A DNA stretch of 64,000 nt from Peribacillus faecalis. Its GTDB lineage: Bacteria; Bacillota; Bacilli; Bacillales; DSM-1321. The notes under the pieces were generated by a model. The model made no database searches, was not told the DNA's origin, and saw only the letters and a list, made by a program, of their open reading frames with translations. The stretch is taken from positions 1-64,000 of the forward strand of contig NZ_JACXSI010000023.1 of assembly GCF_014712675.1 (NCBI RefSeq), in the 5' to 3' direction. The translations under genes and the position numbers were made by a program. Positions 9,601 to 17,785 of this stretch are shown here, one piece after another (the stretch's first letter is position 1; each line of letters begins with the position of its first letter).

Positions 9601-11140
9601 TGTTAAAGTTCCGGTTGTACCGAACATTGGAACAATCGCAGTCGGCATCGCCAAAGCAGGTGCAGATATCATTACACTGTCCGGTTTCGATGGAGGTACA
9701 GGTGCCGCACGTATACATGCTCTTCAGCATGTCGGTTTACCGGTTGAAATTGGTGTGAAAGCGGCACATAACGCTTTATTGGAAGCCGGGCTGCGTGACA
9801 GTGTCGAGCTCTGGGCAGACGGCGGTATTAAAAGCGCCTCTGATGTCCTAAAAGTCATGCTATTAGGCGCAAACCGTATCGGGTTCGGTACATTATCTAT
9901 GATTGCAGTCGGCTGCACAACTTGTCGCGGCTGTCATTTGGATACTTGCCATGTCGGGATCGCTACCCAAATTGAAACCGAAGCTCAGGCAAAAGAGCAT
10001 GGTTTACGCCGCTTCGTTCCCCGAAAACCTGATTTGGCTGTTACTAATCTTACAAATTTCTTTACAGCTTTCGGTGAAGAGCTAAAAGCTCTGACTGCAG
10101 CTTTAGGCTCTATAAATCTGCAGGATCTTGTCGGCCGCTCCGATCTCCTTCAACAAGTAAGAGGCAATGAGTTGCTTGATCTATCTTATATGTTGAAAAC
10201 ACTGGATATCGGACAATTAAACTACCAAGATTCCGCTGTTCATAATAATGATACTTCGATGCAAGTGGCTGTCGGAGCTGAATATCTGGATAGCTCCGTT
10301 GAACAATTGCAGGATTCGAGAGAATTCAGCACCATAACTTCTGAGCAAAGAGTACTTGGCAGCCGTGTTTCCTGCCACCGTGTAAGAGGACGTTTGGACG
10401 GTTCTTATTTATCTCTTCCAAAAGTGAAACTATCTTATAAAGATGGCTCTATTCCTGGAAATGGGCTTGGCGCTTATAACAGCAGCGGCATTGAGATCCA
10501 TGTGGACGGTGGCGCTCAGGATGGTATCGGTAAAACATCTTTCGGCGGCACCATCGCTATTCTAAAATCAAAAGGTAAAGACGGTAACTATTACAACGGT
10601 TCTGTCGGAAAAGGATTCGGCTACGGTGCTCAAAAAGGCCTGCTGATTGCCCAAGGTAATGCCGATGCGCGGGCAGGCATTCGTTTATCAGGCGCAGATA
10701 TGATTATCGGAGGTCAAGTGACTACACCAATCGCCGCTCAGGAGCACGGCAATATTGCTGTCCATTCCAATATTAAAGGATTTGCCTTTGAATATATGAC
10801 TAATGGCAGAGGTCTGGTTCTTGGCGATATCGGTCCGTGGGCATGTGCCGGAATGACCGGCGGCGTCATCTACCACCGACTGCAGCCGGAAATGGGCTTG
10901 ACGCAAGAAGCCATCTCACGCAGAATGGCGATTGGCGCTAAAGTATCAATCCAAGAATTGAATAAGCAAGGCATTAGCGATGTAAACGAGCTACTGTCTC
11001 AATATATCGCAATATTGAAAGATCACGATCAAGAGTTAGAAGCTTCCCGACTGGAATCTTTGTTGCAAAATCCAGCTGAACATTTTGTTCAAATCGTGCC
11101 AATTAAAGAGCAAGCAGACCCCTCCATTTCTACTGAGTAA
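6662..11140 (+). CDS. gltB: glutamate synthase, large (alpha) subunit-type, fused GATase/FMN/GXGXG protein
   Basis: About 1,492 residues, the length of a full GOGAT alpha subunit. It transfers glutamine amide nitrogen to 2-oxoglutarate. In order: a class-II glutamine amidotransferase domain (nucleophile cysteine in QEHDACGI, normally exposed by removal of the leader), a central domain, an FMN-binding synthase barrel, a [3Fe-4S] motif with C-x5-C-x4-C in GCTTCRGCHLDTCHVG (about residue 1085), and a C-terminal GXGXG beta-helix. It belongs to a lineage distinct from B. subtilis GltA, judging by the divergent N-terminal domain. No gltD/small subunit or gltC is adjacent, so the electron donor is unclear (ferredoxin-type or unlinked partner). 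Start is uncertain: TTG 6650 is also in frame and neither has a near SD. Confidence 0.9.
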   Translation: MTQQWSPSLFHSFRNQEHDACGIVSCIEKKRIPTRENIFTCIDALVTMNHRAGFINGEGDGVGIHIDIPRALWKKKLKEQGLDANLADSEQFVVGHFFLSQKENSSTLQAEVKQKFLQSGLTLLFESDKAYNSDALGPIAIQENPMFWQIACIANNLTKQDLSNTLFTLTHSIEENLNIHVASLSQYHSVYKVMGAGDILPKYYSDLADPFIASTMTLGHNRFSTNTLSSFFRVQPFSVLGHNGEINTIAKLRDEAKMIGVPLVKGGSDSQDLNRTVETLICRHNYSLFEAIDVLFPPIINEIKAYSHEKRDLYTYIREAWGHFAQGPAGIISRFGDEAVFSVDALGLRPLWQVETETSYLFSSEPGIIPSAEFCGEPKPIGPGEKIGLKWADGDIKVYPYDCFQQEVYARFSKRFELCNDSERLLDPKIHQQLSHNTAVKIHNGQYKAMGWEREHIQFIEQMAEKGVEPIRSLGHDAPLAALNKERKNIADFIKESVAVVTNPAIDRDRETEHFSTRTVIGKRPSLFAQEKAEHVVELLSPILIEGEVGLDCSKDLNQPNYDSFKGYFEDLNLTATLSITFQEDESIAEALERLKKEAINSVQEGKIILILDDEKAHQEGHLWLDPHLATSAIDQALVEKNLRRECSILLRSGSIRSLHDIITAYGLGANLISPYYMFLTIVTEEDSTKAVKNVYTALNKGLEKVISTIGIHELRGYGRLFSSIGLHTEIADTLKIVNFLGSEKLSANLYSFKEDAFQRAIDFNNEKERIGKTFNLFPRIWKAIGEVASSGTYDAYREKITEQEENNPTTIRHLTSFKTSDKNISSNEVSIAVGEHSLPFVIASMSFGSQNEIAFRAYAEAANRLNMISLNGEGGEIKDMLGKYPKTRGQQVASGRFGVNAELLNSSNLLEIKIGQGAKPGEGGHLPGSKVTAKIAEARNATIGSDLISPSNNHDIYSIEDLAQMIHELKTANDQARVAVKVPVVPNIGTIAVGIAKAGADIITLSGFDGGTGAARIHALQHVGLPVEIGVKAAHNALLEAGLRDSVELWADGGIKSASDVLKVMLLGANRIGFGTLSMIAVGCTTCRGCHLDTCHVGIATQIETEAQAKEHGLRRFVPRKPDLAVTNLTNFFTAFGEELKALTAALGSINLQDLVGRSDLLQQVRGNELLDLSYMLKTLDIGQLNYQDSAVHNNDTSMQVAVGAEYLDSSVEQLQDSREFSTITSEQRVLGSRVSCHRVRGRLDGSYLSLPKVKLSYKDGSIPGNGLGAYNSSGIEIHVDGGAQDGIGKTSFGGTIAILKSKGKDGNYYNGSVGKGFGYGAQKGLLIAQGNADARAGIRLSGADMIIGGQVTTPIAAQEHGNIAVHSNIKGFAFEYMTNGRGLVLGDIGPWACAGMTGGVIYHRLQPEMGLTQEAISRRMAIGAKVSIQELNKQGISDVNELLSQYIAILKDHDQELEASRLESLLQNPAEHFVQIVPIKEQADPSISTE

Positions 11141-11362
11141 GAAAAACTGGCACCGGTCCTTTTTGGTATGACGCATACTCAGATTTGCAGCCATCTTCAG
11201 ATAGTTACCATCTTGAATATGTTGCAAGTCAAAAAGGAGCTATGCGGGAGGACTAAGATGAATCACACGAGAAACCCGATCTTGGTTTCTTGGGGGAGGC
11301 AGCTTAGGACCGAGCATGGCAGGTGTAAGGTTAGACAGCTATCTAAGTTCAAAAATATAAAC
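11141..11362 (+). repeat. modular hairpin repeat, copy 3 (after gltB)
   Basis: It starts with GAAAAACTGGCACCGGTCC immediately after the gltB TAA. The inner hairpin has the long loop variant (GGTATG... about 78 nt between the CCTTTTT and AAAAAGG arms). It then has a GAGAAACCC..GGTTTCTTG hairpin, CCGAGCATGGCAGG and the terminal GTAAGGTTAGACAGC. It lacks the ACGTCCTGT cassettes. Confidence 0.9.
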
Positions 11363-11374
11363 CTTCTTACCTTT

Positions 11375-11690
11375 GAACAAAAGCGCAAGCGCCCTGTTTA
11401 GCACCGTATGAACTGAGGCTCTCAGGATGAGAGTCACAAAGACGTTGCCACAGGACGTGGCGGTTTTAGTCTTTGTTCCACCCTCCCGAAGATAAAGGAA
11501 ACACGAAGAACAACAGTGATTCGATGTTGACTTATCGAAGGGAGGTTGCCGAAGGGCAATAGGTGCTGGGCGCTGGATCTGGACGTCGATACACTTGTTT
11601 TAACTTATAAACAACGTAGATTTTTATAATTTCAGAAAGAGTAGAAAAAACGGCACCAGTCCTTTTTCACGCTACAGATTTAGAAAAGAG
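11375..11690 (+). repeat. second-type modular repeat, copy 4
   Basis: It opens with GAACAAAAGCGCAAGCGCCC and closes near 11577 with GGGCGCTGGATCTGGAC. These ends pair (AGCGCCC/GGGCGCT, then AGCACC/GGTGCT). Inside are CCTCCC..GATAA / TTATC..GGGAGG arms and a TTGCCGAAGGGCAA hairpin. An ACGTCCTGT cassette (minus orientation, 11419-11475) with stem CAAAGAC/GTCTTTG is inserted. It ends with GAGTAGAAAAAACGGCACCAGTCC, the start motif of the first type. A close relative is at 62.9 kb. Confidence 0.85.
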
Positions 11691-11704
11691 CAATTAAAAA
11701 ATAT

Positions 11705-11757
11705 GAGGCAATTTCAATAGTTTTCGAACGACTGTTGAAATCTGCCTCTTTTCTTTA
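11705..11757 (+). terminator. intrinsic terminator after the gltB repeat block
   Basis: A long hairpin with arms GAGGCA and TGCCTC plus TTTCAATAGT / ACTGTTGAAA is followed by TTTTCTTT. It lies 565 bp after the gltB stop, so both repeats would be in the gltB transcript if this is its end. Confidence 0.8.
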
Positions 11758-11946
11758 TTCTAATGAGACTTCTTTTCAAGAATAGTAAATACTATCAGAA
11801 ACGGAAATAAAGTTCATACTTTTTCATCTTGCTTATATAAAAGATCTGTTGTATATTACATAATTGTTTATTGAAAATGTCTGTATAAAACAGAAAAAAG
11901 CAATAATTTACTAGTAAATATGAAGAAAGAAAGGAACCATTTCTGA

Positions 11947-13026
11947 ATGAAAATTGGTGCCCGTATATTAAAAACCGGAATCGCCATCATTTTAGCACTG
12001 ACGCTAGCACAAATGTTGAAATTGCCATCCCCGGCATTCGCCGGAATCGCGGCAATCTTTGCGATTCAACCTACTATTTTCCGATCATATCGCACTATTA
12101 TAGAGCAGGTGCAAGGTAACGTGATCGGCGCGATTGTCGCCATTTTATTTGTTCTAGCTTTTGGCAATCATGCTTTTCTTGTTGGGTTGGCGTGTATCAT
12201 CATTATTATCATTAATGTTAGATTAAAATCCGAAAACACCATTTCTTTATCAGTTGTTACAGTTATTGCCATAATGGAAAGTCAGACAGGACATTTCCTC
12301 GAGTTTGCCTTGTTGAGATTCTTCAGTATTATGCTCGGGATTTTTTCCGCCTTTATCGTGAACCTGTTTTTCTTGCCGCCTAAATATGAGACTAAGCTCT
12401 ATACGACAATTACGGAAGTAACTGAAGATATTTACAGATGGATTCGCATAAGCACTCGAAATCTATCTGAACATACACATCTAAAAGGCGAAATTCAAAA
12501 CTTAAAGGAGCGCATCCTTCGCCTCGAACAGTTTTATTTAATGTACAAGGAAGACCGAGAGCTCTTTAAGAAAGATAAACGTGCTAAGGCAAGAAAACTG
12601 GTTGTATATCGACAAATGATTGCTACAACACGCCGGTTGTTTGATATTTTGCGCAAAATGAATAAATACGAAAATCAAATTCACCATATGCCGGAAGAGT
12701 TCAGGACCACCATCCGGGATCAGCTCGATTACCTAATAGTTCAACATGAGCAAATTCATCTGAAATATGCTAGACGAATCAGAACATCTGTTACATTTGA
12801 AAAAGAGCAAAACAAGACAAATAAAGAATTGTTCGATCTTGTTTTATCGCTTCAACACAAAACGGATGAAGATACTGAAGCGTACATTTATCATATGATG
12901 GGGCTTGTTTCCACAATCATTGATTACGAGGAAATGATTGAGCATCTCGATAAATTGATCAACAGCTTCCAATCATTCCATAAAGATGATGATGAAATTA
13001 AAGTAGTCACTATGGTGGAAAATTAG
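11947..13026 (+). CDS. ygaE: YgaE family (UPF0421) aromatic-acid-exporter-like membrane protein
   Basis: A 359-residue protein with four to six hydrophobic helices in the first ~145 residues (the ArAE_1/FUSC-like domain) and a long charged helical cytosolic C-terminal region (about 150-345). It matches the UPF0421 layout of B. subtilis YgaE, which sits in the same place next to ygaD. Substrate is unknown; the family name suggests export of aromatic acids but this is not shown. Start ATG with AAAGGAACC upstream. It converges with ygaD on a shared terminator. Confidence 0.85.
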   Translation: MKIGARILKTGIAIILALTLAQMLKLPSPAFAGIAAIFAIQPTIFRSYRTIIEQVQGNVIGAIVAILFVLAFGNHAFLVGLACIIIIIINVRLKSENTISLSVVTVIAIMESQTGHFLEFALLRFFSIMLGIFSAFIVNLFFLPPKYETKLYTTITEVTEDIYRWIRISTRNLSEHTHLKGEIQNLKERILRLEQFYLMYKEDRELFKKDKRAKARKLVVYRQMIATTRRLFDILRKMNKYENQIHHMPEEFRTTIRDQLDYLIVQHEQIHLKYARRIRTSVTFEKEQNKTNKELFDLVLSLQHKTDEDTEAYIYHMMGLVSTIIDYEEMIEHLDKLINSFQSFHKDDDEIKVVTMVEN

Positions 13027-13073
13027 AAAGGATGGTTGATAAGACACGTTCGTCTTTTCAACCATCCTTTTAT
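13027..13073. terminator. bidirectional terminator between ygaE and ygaD
   Basis: Arms AAAGGATGGTTGA and TCAACCATCCTTT flank a loop of about 18 nt, with A and T runs outside. The two genes converge here, 50 bp apart, so it can serve both. Confidence 0.85.
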
Positions 13074-13076
13074 CAT

Positions 13077-14822
13077 TTAATTCAATTGCTGAACTTGAAA
13101 CAGTTTATAGTAAGCTCCCTGTTTTTCCATCAGCTCACGATGGGTGCCGGTTTCAATGATTTTGCCATGCTCAATCATAACAATCCGGTCCGCATGTGTA
13201 ATCGTAGTTAATCGGTGTGCAACAATGAATGTCGTGCGGTCTTTTGCCAGAAGCTCAAGCGAATCTTGGATTGATTGCTCGCTTTCTAAGTCCAATGCAG
13301 ATGTCGCCTCATCCAATATAAGAATTGGAGGATTTTTCAAAAACACACGTGCAATCGCAATTCGCTGTTTCTGCCCGCCGGAAAGCTTCACTCCTCGTTC
13401 CCCTACCTTCGTAGCGTATCCATCCGGTAAGTCTTCGATGAATTCATGGGCATTGGCAAGCTTTGCAGCGGCAATTACTTCTTCCTTCGTAGCTGTCGGT
13501 TTCCCCAGCAAAATATTCGTCTCAACCGAATCACTGAATAAAATGTTATCCTGCAGTACCATACCGATTTGATCGCGAAGAGAATGAACTTGGTAATCTC
13601 TCAAATCGATGCCATCGAGCAGTATTTTCCCTTCCGTCACATCATAAAATCTCGGAATCAAGCTGACGAGAGAAGATTTCCCTCCGCCGCTCATACCGAC
13701 CAGCGCCACTGTCTCACCTTGCTTAATATGCAAATCAATATGATTGAGTACCTTCTCTTCCCCTTCGTTATAAGAAAAGCTCACTTTATCAAATATGATT
13801 TCGCCTTTCGCTTCTTTGCATACTACTGCATTTTCCTTATCTTCAATATCATATTTCTCGTCAATTAATTCGAAGACACGGTCCATGGAAGCGATTGATT
13901 GTGTCAATGTTGTCGAAGAATTCACCAATCGGCGCAGCGGTCCGTACAATCGGTCAATATAGGCAATAAATGCAATCATTGTACCAATCGTCAAATTCCC
14001 CTCAATTACCTGATAAGCGGCATAGCCAATAACTAAAAGCGGTGCAATGTCCGTAATCGTATTAACGACAGCAAATGATTTAGCATTCCATTTCGTATGA
14101 TATAAAGCTTTTGTCAAAAAGTGATGATTTTCCTTATTAAAATTGTTCTGCTCATGTTTTTCAATTGCAAAGCTCTTAATAACTGGCATTCCTTGTACAC
14201 GCTCATGCAAAAAACTTTGCACTTGCGCTAACGCCTGTGATCGCTCACGTGTAATGCTGCGCAGTTTTCCAAAAAAGTAACGAACAGAAAATGCATAGAA
14301 TGGTAGTAAAACCAATGACACAATCGTCAGTTTGACATCCATCACAAACATAACCGCAACAGCAATCAGAATCGTCGCCATATCGAGCCAAATATTCATC
14401 ATGCCTGAAATGACAAAGTTCTTCGTCTGCTCCACATCATTTACGACGCGGGATATCACTTCCCCCGATCTTGTATTGCTATAATATTTGAAGCTTAGCT
14501 TGCTGATATGCGCAAATAGTTCGTTACGGATATCAAATAATATTTTGCTTCCTGTCCACTGCGCGAAATATTGTCTGTAATATTCTATAGGCGGCCGTAA
14601 AACGACAAATACAATAAGTGTGATGCCCATCAGCATCAGCAGTTGTTCATTTTTTTCTGTAGATGTCATGACGTCACTCCCGATAATATCGTCAACGACA
14701 TATTTCATGATCAACGGCATCAGTAAAGGTATCGCAAATTTAATGACCCCGATAATGATTGTTCCAATAATAGGCCACTTGTACGGTTTAACCCATTTCA
14801 AGTAGCGCCTGATGCTCCCCAT
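13077..14822 (-). CDS. ygaD: ABC transporter, fused permease and ATPase (multidrug exporter type)
   Basis: A 581-residue half-size exporter of the MsbA/BmrA type. Six transmembrane helices fill about residues 15-310. The ATPase domain follows with Walker [10 protein letters not shown] (about 375-383), signature LSGGQ, Walker [13 protein letters not shown] and the H-loop in IVAHRL. It would work as a homodimer pumping lipids or drugs outward; substrate is unknown. It corresponds to B. subtilis ygaD by position between ygaE and ygaC. The start ATG follows GGAGGATGGGGAATT. Confidence 0.92.
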   Translation of the reverse strand: MGSIRRYLKWVKPYKWPIIGTIIIGVIKFAIPLLMPLIMKYVVDDIIGSDVMTSTEKNEQLLMLMGITLIVFVVLRPPIEYYRQYFAQWTGSKILFDIRNELFAHISKLSFKYYSNTRSGEVISRVVNDVEQTKNFVISGMMNIWLDMATILIAVAVMFVMDVKLTIVSLVLLPFYAFSVRYFFGKLRSITRERSQALAQVQSFLHERVQGMPVIKSFAIEKHEQNNFNKENHHFLTKALYHTKWNAKSFAVVNTITDIAPLLVIGYAAYQVIEGNLTIGTMIAFIAYIDRLYGPLRRLVNSSTTLTQSIASMDRVFELIDEKYDIEDKENAVVCKEAKGEIIFDKVSFSYNEGEEKVLNHIDLHIKQGETVALVGMSGGGKSSLVSLIPRFYDVTEGKILLDGIDLRDYQVHSLRDQIGMVLQDNILFSDSVETNILLGKPTATKEEVIAAAKLANAHEFIEDLPDGYATKVGERGVKLSGGQKQRIAIARVFLKNPPILILDEATSALDLESEQSIQDSLELLAKDRTTFIVAHRLTTITHADRIVMIEHGKIIETGTHRELMEKQGAYYKLFQVQQLN

Positions 14823-14901
14823 AATTCCCCATCCTCCAACTTTTTATTTTTAATATTCTGAAACAAACCTATGCTTGACCGGAAGTTCAACTACTCCAAA
14901 A

Positions 14902-14926
14902 GAAAAAACCTGTTTGTTCAACAGGC
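14902..14926 (-). terminator. intrinsic terminator of ygaC
   Basis: On the minus strand the short stem CCTGTT/AACAGG is followed by TTTTTTC, 16 bp past the ygaC stop. Confidence 0.75.
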
Positions 14927-14941
14927 TCGGACATTTTTCAC

Positions 14942-15469
14942 TTATCGATAAGTTAAATATCTTTCATACCATGAATCAATAAATTCTGCTGAAAAAGGAC
15001 CCTTTTGTTGGCGTATCAAAGAAATAAGTTCATTCACATTCCGTCTCAAAATGCGGTCTATTGCATCAGGATAGTTCATCTCTCTGCTATGTCTTTCGTA
15101 TTCATCTTCGTCCAGTAATTGAAATGTCATATCCGGATACACTTTAATATCAAGATCATAATCAATATACTTTAATGCCTCTTGATCATAGACAAATGGA
15201 GAACTAAGATTGCAATAATAATACACACCGTCTTCTCTTAGCATGCCAATCACATTAAACCAGTACCGCGAATGAAAGTAGCAAACTGCGGGTTCTCTGG
15301 TAATCCAGGAACGTCCATCAGATTCTGTCACACGAACACGATCATTTGCTACAATAATCATATTTTGCGTGGCCTTCAATACAGTTGTATCCTCCCAGAT
15401 TCTATGTATGTTTCCATCATGCTTGTAGCTTTGTATTTGAATTACTTCTCCTTCCGTGGGGATATTCAT
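14942..15469 (-). CDS. ygaC: nucleoside tri-/diphosphate phosphatase (Ntdp, DUF402/UPF0374)
   Basis: A 175-residue DUF402 protein, similar to B. subtilis YgaC and staphylococcal Ntdp, which hydrolyse nucleoside tri- and diphosphates. The DUF402 barrel shows [22 protein letters not shown] and the acidic cluster [25 protein letters not shown], which supplies metal ligands in the family. The length agrees with the family. Start ATG lies after GGAGGGAAAA. It has its own terminator and is transcribed apart from ygaD. Confidence 0.88.
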   Translation of the reverse strand: MNIPTEGEVIQIQSYKHDGNIHRIWEDTTVLKATQNMIIVANDRVRVTESDGRSWITREPAVCYFHSRYWFNVIGMLREDGVYYYCNLSSPFVYDQEALKYIDYDLDIKVYPDMTFQLLDEDEYERHSREMNYPDAIDRILRRNVNELISLIRQQKGPFSAEFIDSWYERYLTYR

Positions 15470-15591
15470 TTTTCCTCCCTACTTTCCGATCAACACACTG
15501 CGACCTTAAATACCAATAACCAAATATATTGTCAATCTAATCTTATTACTATTATAGCGATTAAAAATCAAATTTAAAACTATTGCGCATA

Positions 15592-15645
15592 GAAAAGACG
15601 CTTCAACCATGACATTCCGATTTAGAATGCCCGATTGAAGCGTCT
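15592..15645 (-). terminator. intrinsic terminator of sspE
   Basis: Arms AGACGCTTCAA and TTGAAGCGTCT are followed by TTTC on the minus strand. A second inner pairing GGCATTC/GAATGTC strengthens the hairpin. It lies 54 bp past the sspE stop. Confidence 0.85.
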
Positions 15646-15698
15646 ACCAGTTAATCATCCTGCATAAGCTTTCATACTTATGCACGAGTGGGATGATA

Positions 15699-15914
15699 TT
15701 ATTGTTGGCTGTTTTGTCCGTATTGTCCAGAAGCTTGAGCTTTTCTCGCTTCAGCCTGTTGGTTTTGTTTCTTTACTTGTTGCACATCAGTTTGACTTGA
15801 AAACTCAGTTCCATATTGTCCAGAGCTGCCAGCTGAACCAGCGTTTTGCTGCTTCACATGCTGAATGCTTGTACCAGATTGAGTTTTGTTTTGTTGGTTA
15901 TAACTGTTTGCCAT
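15699..15914 (-). CDS. sspE: gamma-type small acid-soluble spore protein
   Basis: A 71-residue Gln/Ser/Gly-rich protein. It starts MANSYNQQNKTQSGTS and has two related blocks of the gamma-SASP type (GQYGTEFSSQTDVQQVKKQNQQ, the typical germination-protease cleavage context TEF-S). It serves as an amino-acid reserve in the spore core and is degraded in germination. The ATG is preceded by GGAGGTGATATGAG. Its position between fabL and ygaC agrees with B. subtilis. Expression is expected in the forespore under sigma-G; I could not mark the promoter with confidence. Confidence 0.93.
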   Translation of the reverse strand: MANSYNQQNKTQSGTSIQHVKQQNAGSAGSSGQYGTEFSSQTDVQQVKKQNQQAEARKAQASGQYGQNSQQ

Positions 15915-15988
15915 CTCATATCACCTCCACGCTCATTAATCTATCCAAGAGCGCAGAAGAATATCCTTGAACCATTTGGAAATTACTG

Positions 15989-17044
<1,056 letters not shown>

Positions 17045-17510
17045 GAAAAACCGCCGCTTTTCGGTTCCCGCATGGCTCCTTTTGATTTGCGTCACATTTA
17101 AGAAGGTAATCATCTGAAATTGACTACAAATGCAAGTATGTGCCATACCAAAAGGACCGGTAGGCCCGTTCAGCCCCGACTTGCATAAGACGAATCACGT
17201 AGGAAATTGTATAATTTCTGAAGTGATTTGGCTTATGACCTCGAGGGGCTGGCCGCTGCAGCTAGACAAAATCTAAGAAGGAGCAGCGACTAAGAGCGCT
17301 ACGTCCGCATATCTTCGTCGCTGTGACTCTCATCCTGAGAGCCCCACACGAGAAACCCGGTTTTGGTTTCTCGGGGGAGGCAGCAAGTAATGAACATCGG
17401 CTAAAATCACCACGTCCTGTGGCAACGCCGATATGACCTACATCCTGTAGGCCTCCGAGCATGGCAGGTATAAGGTTAGACAGCCATCAGAGTTCAAAAA
17501 TATACTTTCT
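17045..17510 (+). repeat. modular hairpin repeat, copy 5 (after yfhS), with inverted 5' module
   Basis: It begins GAAAAACCG after the yfhS stop. The following segment (about 17054-17160) is the usual 5' module in reverse: CGGTTCCCGCATGGCTCC comes first and AAAAGGACCGGTAG last. Then come the long AGCCCC...GGGGCT hairpin (17174-17250), an AGCGAC/GTCGCT cassette (17285-17322), CTCTCATCCTGAGAG, a CGAGAAACC/GGTTTCTCG hairpin, an ATCGGC/GCCGAT cassette (17396-17432), CCTACATCCTGTAGG, and the terminal GTATAAGGTTAGACAGCC. Confidence 0.9.
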
Positions 17511-17614
17511 TACCTTATAAAAAAATTAGGGTTTTGTTCAATCTACAACATTTAGCCGATATCTGTCAGATTCCCTTCAAATTTAGCTGCTTTTCATGGA
17601 TTGAGTGAGAATAT

Positions 17615-17734
17615 AGAGTGCAGATGACCAAGGATAGAGCGCCACTTCAAATTATAGAGCGCGAGCACCGGAGATAGAGCGCCAAGTTAAGTTATTAAGC
17701 GTAATCACCTGGGAAAGAGCATCGTTCCGATTAG
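17615..17734. repeat. degenerate 20-bp-period array (ATAGAGCGC units)
   Basis: Six units begin AGAGYGC-like at 17615, 17636, 17656, 17676, 17696 (TAAGCG) and 17716, that is, spacings of 21, 20, 20, 20 and 20 bp. Units 2 and 4 share an ACTT/AAGTT-rich tail, and units 1, 3 and 5 share an ACC-containing tail, suggesting a 40-bp dimer. It lies between a modular repeat and the mutY terminator. There is no open frame. Purpose unknown. Confidence 0.7.
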
Positions 17735-17747
17735 TTCCTCAACAAAT

Positions 17748-17782
17748 TGAAAAAAGAGCCTCAATTAGAAGCTCTTTTTTCA
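17748..17782 (-). terminator. intrinsic terminator of mutY
   Basis: Arms GAAAAAAGAGC and GCTCTTTTTTC enclose an 11-nt loop just past the mutY stop. It is near-symmetrical so may work in both directions. Confidence 0.85.
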
Positions 17783-17785
17783 ATA

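Noticed and set aside
13144-13572. 142-residue plus-strand frame opposite ygaD
   Set aside because: Shadow of the ABC transporter ATPase domain; no SD and codon pattern follows the minus strand.
17262-17462. 66-residue open frame on the minus strand
   Set aside because: Inside repeat copy 5; composition is set by the hairpins.
17615-17734. CRISPR array
   Set aside because: The period is only 20 bp with an 8-9 bp core and degenerate units; no repeat/spacer structure and no cas genes. The same holds for the 21-bp array at 52.7 kb.
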